Below are positions 54,876-64,000 of a stretch of DNA of 64,000 bases, piece after piece. The translations under genes and the position numbers were made by a program. This DNA comes from an uncultured Phocaeicola sp. (GTDB lineage Bacteria; Bacteroidota; Bacteroidia; Bacteroidales; Bacteroidaceae): the NCBI GenBank assembly GCA_958434805.1, contig CAUBDX010000001.1, positions 80,362 to 144,361 of the forward strand, in the 5' to 3' direction. The first letter of the stretch is position 1. Each line of letters begins with the position of its first letter. Below the pieces are notes generated by a model. It was not told the origin of the DNA. It did not search any database and saw nothing but the letters and a program-made list of their open reading frames with translations.

Positions 54876-57298
54876 CTACGGTACCAGAATACTACCAGCC
54901 ATTTCCTGATAAGGATAAGTAAACCAAAAGCAAGAGCCTTCTCCTTCTTCTGACTCCACACCGATAGTTCCACCCATCTGTTCCACCAGACTCTTACAAA
55001 TAGACAAGCCAAGTCCCGTACCATGAACAAAACTGTTCAGTTTCACAAAACGGTCAAATACTGTTTTTATCTTATTCTTCGGGATTCCCATTCCTGTATC
55101 ACGAACATAAAACCGCAGATACCCATCTGTCTGCCTATAATATCCTAACGTTATGCTGCCCGAAAAAGTGAACTTCAAAGCGTTATTAATGAAATTGGAA
55201 ATGACTTGATTCAAACGATTCTTGTCTGCCCATACATGACATCCGGGCAAGCATTCTTCAAACACCAGCTCCACACCGGCCGGCACTTTCATGCGTAAAG
55301 AACGGATAATCTCACTGCAAAGCAGATTGACATCCGTATCACTCTTGACAAATTCAAAAGCTCCCGACTCCATCTTCGATAAATCAAGAATATCTGAAAT
55401 AAGCTGAAGAAGCAACTCCGTATTCTCCTGTACAATAGCCATGTACTGCTTGCGGTCCTTCATATCTTCCGTTTCCGTTAAAAGGCTGGAAAACCCCACT
55501 ATAGCATTCAGCGGAGTGCGGATCTCATGACTCATATTAGCCAGAAAAGCGGATTTCAAACGATCCAGCTCTTCCGCTTTATCTCTTGCCGCTATCAACT
55601 TCCGCTCCGTTTCTTTCAGTTCAGTTATGTCATAATTGACACAAACCATATCAATAATCCCGTCTTCCGGACGAAAATCGCGTACCATTACATTGACTCT
55701 TGTCCATGTATACGTGCCATCTTCACGTAATATACGCACATCACGCCTCAGATGGCTGGCTTCCGTATCAATACCTGATCAAAGAAGCGAAGCATCATCC
55801 TGCGATCATCCGGATGAAAATGAGAATGCACTTTGATAATCTCATTCAATGGAGTTCCTTCTTTCTCACCTACATTCCGATACCAGCTATTCACAGCATA
55901 GCCATCACATTTCAAGGCATTAAAATGGGCATATCCTACTTTGGCATAGTTACCAATCAATGTGAAAAACTCCTCAAAGTCCTGTATTTTGCTATATGCA
56001 TTTGTTGTTTCCGTATTATCAATATTGATCAACAATATATTTATCAGATTGCCCAAAGCATCATAAAGTGGAGCGAATTTTGAGATCAAACTGATAGTAC
56101 CGGTACGAGAAGTAGAATAATAGCCGTCCAAACGGTCGAAATCATAATTAAACGACATATCAATAGGTGCTCCTGCTTTCAACTTATCTTTCAACCCCTG
56201 CGGCAGCAAAGGATTATCAAATAAATTCAATCCTATCACATCCTCCTTATGCCGGAGACCGAAGATTTCCATCTCCTTGTCATTCAAATCTGTCATAAAC
56301 CCATCCTTATCATACAACTCGATACCAGCAGGAAGATTCTTATAAATATTCTGCAAATAAGCTTTTTCCAGCCGGGCTTCAGATTCAGAGCGTCTCAATT
56401 CCATACAAATACTGATAATATTACCCAAAGAGACAAACCATTGATAATCCTCATTACACCAATTCCGGTGCTCACGCACCATATCCACCCCTATATACCC
56501 CCACACTCCGTCTTTTGAGTTCAAAGGCACCACCATAGTAGATTTCACTCCATATTCCTCTAATCTACGCTTATCCGCCCCGGCTGAATCAGGAAGCAAA
56601 TTTAATGTAAAAAGAATGATAGGATTACCAGCCAATATCTGTCCTGTCCACCAAGAGGCATAATCAATAGAAGATTCCGACAATAAAACCTTACGTTCTT
56701 TTATACCCTCCACTGCTATTTCATAGGTACAGACTTCCGTATGCAATTTCCTGTCCAATTCAAAAATATAAGTACGATCTGCTTGAAATTGGCGCAATAC
56801 CTCCTTTAAAATCTTATTGATAACCAAGGTAATATCATCAGAATGCAAAAAATCAAGCAATGACTTGGAAATGCCGTTCAAACGAGATAATAAAGAGTTC
56901 AACCGGTCTACCGTCTGCTCCTGCATATTCATCCGTTGCCGGGAAATACATTGCAACATACCCATGACGCGGACATGACCTTCTTTGGTAATACGCTTCT
57001 CACCGACCTTGGTACTGACCCACATCATCCCATATTTGGAATGTATCGGAAAAACCTGCTCATAAATCTCCATCATCCGGAAAGAGCGAAATTCCTCCAA
57101 AATACGCTCCCGATAATTCTCACAAATCAGATTCGCGAAATCTTTAGCAGAAATCTTATTCCCTTCTATTCCTAACAAATCGGCTACAAACTCAGAACAA
57201 TAGTAAACTCCTTCATCAAAGTCCACCTCCCACCATCCTATGCGTGCCATTGATACAAGCTGCTGCAACCTTGCATCATTCTCTTGAATCTTCCCCAT
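54876..57298 (-). pseudogene. PAS/GAF sensor histidine kinase with one-base frameshift
   Basis: Two adjacent minus-strand frames make one kinase. The 5' part (start 57298, or 57337 if the first Met is used) has PAS (~1-110), GAF (~135-310), PAS and the first half of a third PAS, then runs into a stop at 55748. The 3' part continues that PAS ([19 protein letters not shown]), with HisKA ([16 protein letters not shown]) and HATPase ([28 protein letters not shown]) to 54876. Restoring one G near 55761-55765 joins them through [11 protein letters not shown]. No receiver or DNA-binding domain and no partner regulator are adjacent. It could be a true mutation or a sequencing error. Confidence 0.85.
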
Positions 57299-57496
57299 AT
57301 ACAAGCTACCTTTTAATTTATGCACCAAGATAATCATTATCTGTCAATACCAAATACTTAAACATGAAAAAATAAACACCGGCAATAAATAATCAATGCC
57401 CGAAATCTATTTTAACGCAGTTCACTTGCAAATAAACAGCGAACTGTGTATTTTCGTAAAAGAACTACATTACAAACCTTACAAATTCGTATAACC

Positions 57497-58318
57497 ATGA
57501 AACGTAATATCCTATTATTAATAATTTTGACAGTCATATCCTTAGAAGCATCCGGACAAAAATATACGATTTATGTGGATGACTTCAATAGTGAGATCAA
57601 AATACCCAACAGGGCGATCAACCTGATTCGTCTCGCATTTATCGATGGTATCCGCAACACCAACCGCATCAATGTAGTGGACGCCGTTTCGGCTGGCAGT
57701 GATCTCAGTCTGAGTCCGCTGGAAGATGCACGCCGCTTCAGAGCAGAGTACCTGTTAAAAGGAAACCTGATACAAAGGGAAGCAACCGATGACGGAAGCT
57801 CTCACAGACGTTACCACAGCCGTGAGAACAGTTATAAAGAGAAATTCACCCTGCGCCTTGATTTAATACGGACCAGTGACGGAGTAACTATCAGCACACG
57901 CAATTATGAAGAGACAGGCTCAGCATCCGGTAAAGATGCCACCCAATATAGCGCTTTAGAGAATTCATTAATCAATGTGCCATACGAAATGGGACTTTTT
58001 GTAGAAAATCACTTCAAAGTATACGGTTCAATACTGAAAGTGGTATCTACCAAAAGAGACAAGGCAAAAACCATTTATATCAACCTGGGATATGATGATC
58101 CTATCAAAGAAGGATTACGCTTTGATGTAGTGGAAGATGGCATACTGGAAGGACATAATATAGAAACCAAAATCGGTGAAATACGGATTACCGAAATCAT
58201 GGGACCGAAAATCTCTTTATGTAAAGTGAACAAAGGGGGTGAAACTATTCTTACTGCATTAAATGAAGGAAAGACCTTGAAACTTATTTCCAGACAGGCC
58301 AAACTGTTCGATGAATAA
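57497..58318 (+). CDS. Secreted protein of unknown function (CsgG/LpoB-like fold suspected)
   Basis: The start at 57497 (MKRNILLLIILTVISLEASG) gives a signal peptide; the ORF's first Met at 57446 adds a hydrophilic stretch. The 273-residue product begins YTIYVDDFNSEIKIPNRAIN and contains AEYLLKGNLIQRE and FTLRLDLIRTSDGVTISTR, a pattern like CsgG/LpoB-type periplasmic proteins that bind peptides or murein enzymes. The C-terminal part has an additional small beta domain. This resemblance is weak and no function is claimed. It is divergent from the kinase gene and stands alone. Confidence 0.65.
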   Translation: MKRNILLLIILTVISLEASGQKYTIYVDDFNSEIKIPNRAINLIRLAFIDGIRNTNRINVVDAVSAGSDLSLSPLEDARRFRAEYLLKGNLIQREATDDGSSHRRYHSRENSYKEKFTLRLDLIRTSDGVTISTRNYEETGSASGKDATQYSALENSLINVPYEMGLFVENHFKVYGSILKVVSTKRDKAKTIYINLGYDDPIKEGLRFDVVEDGILEGHNIETKIGEIRITEIMGPKISLCKVNKGGETILTALNEGKTLKLISRQAKLFDE

Positions 58319-58350
58319 CATACCATTCATAATGAATATACAACAACACA

Positions 58351-58384
58351 ACCGCCGACCCGGCATCTGCCAAGGCCCGGCGGT
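58351..58384. terminator. GC-rich hairpin between convergent genes
   Basis: ACCGCCG (58351-58357) pairs with CGGCGGT (58378-58384), in the gap between the gene ending at 58318 (+) and the DUF3108 gene ending at 58407 (-). Confidence 0.6.
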
Positions 58385-58406
58385 ATTACTATATCAAGAC
58401 AAACCG

Positions 58407-59216
58407 CTACTTTTCTATAATGGAAGTTAGAGGATGACGGTTCCCCTTTATCTCTCTCAGAAATGCTTTTGCCGAACCAAAATTCAAATATAAATCCAAA
58501 CGCACCGGCAAATGGTTTTTATCATCAGTTACATAAAAGGTTATTACCTCTTTTTCTTTTCCTTTTTTATACTCTACCAAGGAAAAGACCAAACAACGGT
58601 ATTTCACACCATTCTCCGCCTTAAAATTCTTCCGGCCACGATAAATCAATGTTTGCTGCTCTACTTTAGTACCTGTAGCCATATCAAACAATATTTTATC
58701 GCCGACTTTATAGTCACTTACATCAAATGAACGTGCCCTCATCAATATGCTCAGCATATCAAAAATACACTCATCACTTTGGTCTTTCGATTTCACCGTA
58801 TCCCGTTCCCTCCTCATACGACGCTGATCGGCAATACATTTCCCGTTTTTATAACTGAACCATACTTCGTCCACCGTATAGCGGTCGCCCTCTTCGGCTC
58901 CTTTACGAAAATAAACAGGTTCCAGACGACTGCTGGTAATACAAGTCAATGTATCACGCATCTTAAAAAAGAAATCAACTTGTCTGTTACTGACAGAAAT
59001 CAAGTTACTACGAAAACAAGGTTTCCCCTGATAAGTAATAGCCTGCATGTCCATTTTTGCCTGTCCGGCAGCAACCCAAATGAATTTCCAGTTAAACTTT
59101 AAATCGTACACTAATTCTTCACCTGCCTGGATAGCTTCGTTTTGTGCCGCACATTGCGCCCTGGTTGCCATAATGGCAAACCAGCCGCACAATAATATGA
59201 GAATAGTTTTTTTCAT
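58407..59216 (-). CDS. DUF3108 secreted protein
   Basis: A 269-residue exported protein with signal peptide (to about ATRAQC). It has the DUF3108 pattern AGEELVYDLKFNWKFIWVAAG near the N-terminus, RDTLTCITSSRLEPVYFRK and a C-terminal LPVRLDLYLNFGSAKAFL. Function of the family is not known; the fold is thought to be lipocalin- or LolA-like. It is the last gene of a three-gene minus-strand operon and overlaps the gene before it by four bases. Confidence 0.85.
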   Translation of the reverse strand: MKKTILILLCGWFAIMATRAQCAAQNEAIQAGEELVYDLKFNWKFIWVAAGQAKMDMQAITYQGKPCFRSNLISVSNRQVDFFFKMRDTLTCITSSRLEPVYFRKGAEEGDRYTVDEVWFSYKNGKCIADQRRMRRERDTVKSKDQSDECIFDMLSILMRARSFDVSDYKVGDKILFDMATGTKVEQQTLIYRGRKNFKAENGVKYRCLVFSLVEYKKGKEKEVITFYVTDDKNHLPVRLDLYLNFGSAKAFLREIKGNRHPLTSIIEK

Positions 59217-61135
59217 CGGCCTAGTTTTCTAGCTCTTTCTTTATTTCTATCTTGCACCTTTTTGGTCTCTTCCGGTTTTTGTTTCTTTATTTCATCCAGC
59301 TTTTGCTTGTCTATAGGAATAGCATTCACATCCCAATTCTCTTCAAATTCAAAGTTAGCTTTCATTTCCCAAACTTTCGGGAAATAGAAAACCTCTTCAG
59401 GCTGAATCTTCTTATCATAATCTCCCGTATCCCAAACTCCGTTATTATTATGGTCGTTAAACAAACGTATATAATATTTCGTACTCGGATTCAAGAAATA
59501 GAAGTCCGCCGTTCCTTCCTCCGTTACCGGTTGTTGGCGCAATACATTTCCATTCGCATCCAACAACTCGGCAACAGCATGGGGAGCAGTTCCTTTTATA
59601 TTCAACAAGATAGTTCCGTACTCGTCCATTTTTTTCACTTTCACCGTTTGCTGGACTTTGTCCGTATGCAGCCCATAAATACCAATAAACGCCAAAGAAT
59701 CAATAGTCAACTGATATTCCTGCTCCGGTTGCCAATCTGCCAATATCTGATATTGACGTGGCATCAACGAGTCAGCCATAAAGAAGAAAGGAGCCGGTTG
59801 CCACACACTATCCACCTTTACTTCCATATGAATGGCCGCCGTGTCTATGCTTGCCACAGGTTCTTCAAAAGATAGATAGATATTCCTGTATATATCGAAT
59901 GCTGACGGAGCATCGACGTTCATAGTCAGGAATTTAGTTGGTTCCACCCTGATGGTATCTCCTTTTTTCTCCCTTTTTTTACGTTCCTTCTCCTTTTCCT
60001 CATTCGCTTTTTTCTGCAATTTTTCCCGTTGCTCTCTTGTCAGTTTATTAGCCAGATAAATGGTATCGGTTTTGGGAACCAACCGGTTTAGTGTATCCGT
60101 ATATAAATAATCCAACTGAACCTCCAGCGTATCCATCTGATAAACCAACGAATCCTTGATCCAATAACAAATTGAGTCGTTTCGTGGAGTCGTTTCTATA
60201 ATAAACGCATCCTTCTCATCAAAGTTCAATCCTTTCAAAACAGGCAACGTATCGGCCGGCGCACTGAAAGATAATATAAAATGATTCTCTTTATCACGCT
60301 CGCTCTTGGACAGATACTGGCGGTTATTTATTCCCTTAAATGCTCTTAGAACAATATTATCCGGCAGAAAACGGGTATACCCCACTGTTTTAATCGTATC
60401 GATAGTCGCTGTATCCTTCCACAACGTATCCTGACGCACAGCAGCCTCCATGGAAGGAATAATAATAGAATCACAAAAAGCAATCATCTCGGTCTTGGAG
60501 TCATACAAATAATTCTGGTTACCATCCATCAAACCAAAGATATGATATTTACCAGGTGCGATACCGCGGATGGTAAAACGCCCTCGGCTATCAGTACGGG
60601 ATACACGGTCAAACGGTTTCTTGACAAAAGCGCTATCGCTCAGATCTGCATGCAATCCCACCATCATACCTTTGACAGGTTCCAAATCAGCAGCAGCCAA
60701 TACATTTCCGGAAACTTCCAGTGTATCAATGGCTTCTCCCGTAGAAAAAGAAAAAGCATAATTACCTAGCGGATTACCCTCATTGTTATCCACAATGGCA
60801 TCTGAGAAATCAATGGTATAAGTGGTATTGGGTTTCAATGAGTCCATGAGGTTAACCAATACTCTTCTGCCGCTTGCCTTAATATCAGGTTGTTCCAATT
60901 GAGGAGGAGACACTACCACCTTCTCCGATGTTTTCTCTAATTTGATGAACTCATCAAATTCAATGGCAATCTTCTTATTCTTATTGTTTGTTGCATACGG
61001 CTTGGGAGAGCTTCTGATAAACTTGGGCGGCTCCTCATCATACGGACCTCCATCCGGTGTTCCCATGCTTGCGCAGGAATACACCACGATCATCAGCATC
61101 AACAAAGCAGGTAATTTATGTTTTTTCCAATTCAT
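59213..61135 (-). CDS. Lipoprotein with Ig-like (Big_5) N-terminal domain
   Basis: A 640-residue lipoprotein with the lipobox VVYSC. GTPDGGPYDEEPPKFIRSSP starts an Ig-like Big_5 domain (~20-135), followed by a carboxypeptidase-regulatory-like domain (~140-225, SRGRFTIRGIAPGKYHIFGL). A Lys/Glu-rich linker near residue 385-400 (EREKLQKKANEEKEKERKK) separates further beta domains. This protein is widely conserved in Bacteroidetes with no known role. It starts four bases after the GH3-family gene, so the three genes form one operon. Confidence 0.82.
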   Translation of the reverse strand: MNWKKHKLPALLMLMIVVYSCASMGTPDGGPYDEEPPKFIRSSPKPYATNNKNKKIAIEFDEFIKLEKTSEKVVVSPPQLEQPDIKASGRRVLVNLMDSLKPNTTYTIDFSDAIVDNNEGNPLGNYAFSFSTGEAIDTLEVSGNVLAAADLEPVKGMMVGLHADLSDSAFVKKPFDRVSRTDSRGRFTIRGIAPGKYHIFGLMDGNQNYLYDSKTEMIAFCDSIIIPSMEAAVRQDTLWKDTATIDTIKTVGYTRFLPDNIVLRAFKGINNRQYLSKSERDKENHFILSFSAPADTLPVLKGLNFDEKDAFIIETTPRNDSICYWIKDSLVYQMDTLEVQLDYLYTDTLNRLVPKTDTIYLANKLTREQREKLQKKANEEKEKERKKREKKGDTIRVEPTKFLTMNVDAPSAFDIYRNIYLSFEEPVASIDTAAIHMEVKVDSVWQPAPFFFMADSLMPRQYQILADWQPEQEYQLTIDSLAFIGIYGLHTDKVQQTVKVKKMDEYGTILLNIKGTAPHAVAELLDANGNVLRQQPVTEEGTADFYFLNPSTKYYIRLFNDHNNNGVWDTGDYDKKIQPEEVFYFPKVWEMKANFEFEENWDVNAIPIDKQKLDEIKKQKPEETKKVQDRNKERARKLGR

Positions 61136-61139
61136 GTTC

Positions 61140-62645
61140 TTATTGGTTCAAGCTTAGCATTTCTTCTATATAATCACGCGTATTGCTCAATCTCGGCACT
61201 TTGTGCTGTCCGCCTAATTTGCCTTTTTCTTTCAGCCAATCGTGGAACAGATTAGGTCTCGCCACAATTATTTCCAACGGCTGCAAGGTAATGTTTTTAT
61301 GGCGTTTAGCTTCGTAATCGGAGTTAATTTGTTGTAAAGAAGTGTCAAGAACCCGACTAAAATTCTCTAAAGAATCCGGCATAACGGCAAATTCTATCAG
61401 CCACTGATGACGGCACTTGGCATGTGCATCCATGAAAACAGGAGCAGCAGAATAATCAATAATCTGTGCACCGGTCGCCTCGCAGGCTTTTGCCAACCCT
61501 TGTTCCGCATTATCCACCATCAACTCCTCACCAAATGCATTAATAAAGTGCTTGGTACGCCCTGTTATAACAAATTTATAGGGGTGTTTGTTGGTGAACT
61601 TCACGGTATCACCAATCATATAACGCCACAATCCGCAGGAAGTACTGATGACCATCGCATAATTTTTATTCAACTCCACATCTGTTAACGGAACAATATG
61701 AGGATTTTCAGTACCGACATCTTCCATCGGAATAAATTCATAAAATACCCCATAGTCAATCATCAGCAACATGGAAGGATCACTGAAATCACTTTGTAAT
61801 CCGAAAAAACCTTCACTGGCATTGTATGTTTCCATATAATGCATCTTGTCGCTACGAATAAGCTGTTTATATTGTTCGCGATAAGGAGTAAAAGCAACCC
61901 CTCCATGAAAAAAAACTTCCAAATCAGGCCATACTTCCGCCAAATTATCCGTTCCCTTCACTTCCAGAATATGTTTCAGTACAGCCATCATCCATGACGG
62001 CACTCCTGAAAGATTGGTCACATTCTGATTCATTGTGGCACGAGTAATCCTTTCTACTTTTTCCTCGAAATCACTCAGCAACGCAATCTTTTTATCGGGC
62101 ACCCGAATCAGATTGACCAACGGATTCACATTTTCAATCAATATGGCAGAAAGGTCTCCTACAAGACTTCGTTTCACATTATAGTTTGGTGCATGGCTTC
62201 CTCCAAGAATCAGACCTTTTCCAGAGAAAAAACGACTCTCAGGATTTTGTTGGAGATACAGCGCCACTGCATCCATACCACCCGCATAATGAATATCATG
62301 AAGTCCCTCCCTGCTGACAGGAATAAACTTACTTTTGTCATTAGTTGTTCCTGAAGATTTGGCAAACCACTGCACTTCTCCACGCCACAGGACATCTTTC
62401 TCTCCATGACGCATCCGTTCTACGTATGGCTTGATTTCTTCGTAAGTCTGTATAGGTACACGTTGAAAGTCTTGATATCTCTTTATGTCTTTATAGCCAT
62501 ATTTCAATCCCCACTCCGTATGGGCCGCATCCTTCATCAGCCGGCAAAACACTTTATGTTGGAGCGCCTCAGCCTGAGTTGCATACAAGGCTGTCGCTTT
62601 TTGTCTGGGCTTGAATAGCGTACTAATTAATCTGGTAGAATTCAT
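61140..62645 (-). CDS. GH3 auxin-responsive-promoter family adenylate-forming enzyme
   Basis: The ATG at 62645 is preferred; the longer frame to 62678 starts with TTG that lies inside the -7 box. The ANL-type ligase core shows SSGTTNDKSKFIPVS (P-loop-like), YNASEGFFGLQ and YMIGDTVKFTNKHPYKFVITGR, as in plant GH3 acyl-acid amido synthetases. The length of 501 residues is usual for bacterial GH3 proteins. Those ligate an amino acid to an acyl acid in plants; the bacterial substrate is unknown. It leads the operon with the Ig-like lipoprotein and DUF3108 genes. Confidence 0.87.
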   Translation of the reverse strand: MNSTRLISTLFKPRQKATALYATQAEALQHKVFCRLMKDAAHTEWGLKYGYKDIKRYQDFQRVPIQTYEEIKPYVERMRHGEKDVLWRGEVQWFAKSSGTTNDKSKFIPVSREGLHDIHYAGGMDAVALYLQQNPESRFFSGKGLILGGSHAPNYNVKRSLVGDLSAILIENVNPLVNLIRVPDKKIALLSDFEEKVERITRATMNQNVTNLSGVPSWMMAVLKHILEVKGTDNLAEVWPDLEVFFHGGVAFTPYREQYKQLIRSDKMHYMETYNASEGFFGLQSDFSDPSMLLMIDYGVFYEFIPMEDVGTENPHIVPLTDVELNKNYAMVISTSCGLWRYMIGDTVKFTNKHPYKFVITGRTKHFINAFGEELMVDNAEQGLAKACEATGAQIIDYSAAPVFMDAHAKCRHQWLIEFAVMPDSLENFSRVLDTSLQQINSDYEAKRHKNITLQPLEIIVARPNLFHDWLKEKGKLGGQHKVPRLSNTRDYIEEMLSLNQ

Positions 62646-62675
62646 TTGTCTTAGTATACGATTCGTTATATCTTG

Positions 62676-62683
62676 CAAAAATA
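62676..62683 (-). promoter_or_regulatory. -7 box of the GH3-family operon
   Basis: Read on the minus strand this is TATTTTTG, matching TAnnTTTG, about 30 bases before the ATG at 62645. The spacing equals that at the aryl-polyene operon start. Confidence 0.55.
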
Positions 62684-62792
62684 GCTTATTTCTATATTAT
62701 AATGGCTGATAACATTATTTTTTTTATAGTTTTCTACATTACTTTTATTTTTTGTTATCTTTACGGTCGCTTACAACTTAACATCAAAGGCT

Positions 62793-63803
62793 ATGAAGAT
62801 AGGAATATTGACATCAGGAGGAGACTGTCCAGGAATAAACGCCACAATTAGAGGAGTTTGCAAAACAGCGATAAATCATTACGGTATGGAAGTTTATGGA
62901 ATTCATAGCGGATTCCGGGGATTGCTGGACAATGACGTAGAACCATTGACAGAAAAATCATTATCGGGCTTGTTAAATCTGGGAGGGACAATACTAGGCA
63001 CTTCCAGAGAAAAGCCATTCAAGAAACGCCTGTCGGCAGCCTCGGAGGACAAACCGGCTTTGATGTTAAAGAATATCCATGATCTAGGTCTGGACTGTAT
63101 CGTATGTATCGGCGGAAACGGAACCCAAAAGACCGCAGCCAAACTGGCCCAAGCAGGTGTGAACGTTGTTTCTGTACCTAAAACAATAGATAACGATGTT
63201 TGGGGAACAGACGTTTCATTCGGATTCGATTCTGCCGTGACCATTGCTACCGATGCCATTGACCGGCTGCATTCTACAGCCAGTTCACACCAACGTGTCA
63301 TGGTTATTGAAGTGATGGGACATAAAGCTGGCTGGATTGCACTTTATTCCGGAATGGCGGGAGGCGGTGACGTGATTCTTATTCCGGAACTGTCTTATGA
63401 TATTCATAATATAGGCAATACCATCATTGAACGCTTGAAAAAAGGGAAGCCCTATTCCATTGTTGTTGTCGCAGAAGGCATCAAAACCATGGACGGCAAA
63501 AAAGCCGCCGAATATATAGCCCAAGAAATAGAATATGAAACCGGATTCGAGACCCGTGAAACTGTACTGGGATATATCCAGCGTGGCGGCTCTCCTACTC
63601 CCTACGACCGTAATCTGGCCACTCGTATGGGTGGACATGCCACAGAACTGATTGCTTCCGGACAATTCGGACGAATGGTCTCTCTGCAAGGTGCGGAAAT
63701 TGGCTCCATCCCTCTGAATGAAGTGGCTGGTAAATTAAAACTTGTCAATGAGAACCATGACCTGATTGTACAAGGCAAACGGATGGGAATCTGCTTCGGA
63801 TAA
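62793..63803 (+). CDS. pfkA: 6-phosphofructokinase, mixed donor signature
   Basis: Phosphorylates fructose 6-phosphate in glycolysis. TSGGDCPGINA (residues ~7-17), the catalytic PKTIDND (129-135) and GYIQRGGSPTPYDR are diagnostic, and 336 residues fits a PFK-A subunit. The donor-site residues are mixed: Gly110 in GGNGTQ is as in ATP enzymes, while Lys130 in PKTIDND is as in PPi enzymes, and the usual GGD is GGN. Trypanosome ATP-PFKs share the Gly/Lys mixture, so ATP dependence is possible but not certain. A weak promoter (TATCTTTA at 62756) precedes it. It is monocistronic, ending in a hairpin. Confidence 0.93.
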   Translation: MKIGILTSGGDCPGINATIRGVCKTAINHYGMEVYGIHSGFRGLLDNDVEPLTEKSLSGLLNLGGTILGTSREKPFKKRLSAASEDKPALMLKNIHDLGLDCIVCIGGNGTQKTAAKLAQAGVNVVSVPKTIDNDVWGTDVSFGFDSAVTIATDAIDRLHSTASSHQRVMVIEVMGHKAGWIALYSGMAGGGDVILIPELSYDIHNIGNTIIERLKKGKPYSIVVVAEGIKTMDGKKAAEYIAQEIEYETGFETRETVLGYIQRGGSPTPYDRNLATRMGGHATELIASGQFGRMVSLQGAEIGSIPLNEVAGKLKLVNENHDLIVQGKRMGICFG

Positions 63804-63814
63804 GAAGCAGATTC
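63787..63814. terminator. Hairpin shared by the convergent pfk and AraC-type genes
   Basis: GAATCTGCTTC (63787-63797) pairs perfectly with GAAGCAGATTC (63804-63814). The stem covers the last pfk codons and reaches the stop codon of the opposite gene; CCTTTTCC follows on the plus strand. Confidence 0.7.
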
Positions 63815-64000
63815 AATCCTTTTCCATATACTTGGATGGAGACACTCCGAATTGCTCGGTAAAATGCTTTCGGAGCGTACGTGTATCACTATATCCTACC
63901 ATTTCGGCTATTTCCTGAATGGAATACCTGTTCTCCATAATAAGGGAGGCAGCCTTGCTCATCCGTACACTCCGAATCATATCAATAGCAGCCAGTTCGC
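63813..64000 (-). CDS. AraC-type DNA-binding C-terminus, 5' part outside window
   Basis: The minus-strand frame is open to the window edge and encodes ~61 residues with the AraC helix-turn-helix pattern: MSKAASLIMENRYSIQEIAE, GYSDTRTLRKHF and FGVSPSKYMEKD at the end. It may be a stand-alone AraC regulator or the end of a hybrid two-component regulator; the visible part cannot tell. Confidence 0.85.
   Translation of the reverse strand, partial: ELAAIDMIRSVRMSKAASLIMENRYSIQEIAEMVGYSDTRTLRKHFTEQFGVSPSKYMEKD

Noticed and set aside
62646..62678. TTG start extending the GH3-family gene
   Set aside because: It overlaps the -7 box on the minus strand; the ATG at 62645 has a normal leader.

Overview
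The window looks like a gut Bacteroidales chromosome, most likely Bacteroides or Phocaeicola. The evidence is TAnnTTTG-type -7 promoter elements ahead of many genes, a SusC/SusD polysaccharide utilisation locus (PUL) with a hybrid two-component regulator, lipobox-bearing exported glycosidases and a Ser-type sulfatase. Species is not decided; no rRNA, tRNA or CRISPR array was seen.

Bases 1-6000 hold the 3' part of a GH2 beta-galactosidase, an internally deleted RhuM-family gene, an mnmA-type tRNA thiolase and a sulfatase lipoprotein. Bases 6000-6790 are non-coding and contain a degenerate dispersed element with tandem 22-bp palindromic units.

Bases 6795-26080 form an arabinan-type PUL. It has GH43 and GH51 genes on the minus strand, a divergent hybrid two-component sensor, a GH97 enzyme, SusC, SusD, a two-module surface glycan-binding lipoprotein and a second GH43 arabinanase. 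The promoters of susC and of the GH43-GH51 operon share a direct-repeat operator (TGTCCACCC, 12 bases, TGTCCACCY) at the same distance from the -7 box.

After cysS, bases 28163-54132 form an aryl-polyene/flexirubin-like pigment cluster. It encodes an aromatic ammonia-lyase, ketoreductase, three intact ketosynthases plus a chain-length-factor-like one, two ACPs, two hotdog dehydratases with complementary active-site residues, a thioesterase, an acyltransferase, methyltransferases, an aryl-acid AMP-ligase, a GT2-DUF2062 protein, LolA-like and lipoprotein export parts, an RND exporter-PlsC-methyltransferase fusion, a CrtI-like oxidoreductase and a C45-type acyltransferase. Read as a pathway: an aromatic acid is made, activated and loaded on ACP, extended and dehydrated into a polyene, methylated, moved to a lipid anchor and exported to the outer membrane. 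The cluster is split in three places: by a KilA-N gene flanked by a 74-bp direct repeat (38857-39961), by a second copy of the 22-bp-array element (40701-41182), and by a short Cys-rich secreted peptide with a lipoprotein partner (42992-44533).

Bases 54183-64000 hold a small secreted protein, a PAS/GAF histidine kinase broken by a one-base frameshift, a secreted protein of unknown role, an operon of a GH3-family adenylate-forming enzyme, an Ig-like lipoprotein and a DUF3108 protein, a phosphofructokinase with a mixed ATP/PPi signature, and the 3' end of an AraC-type regulator.
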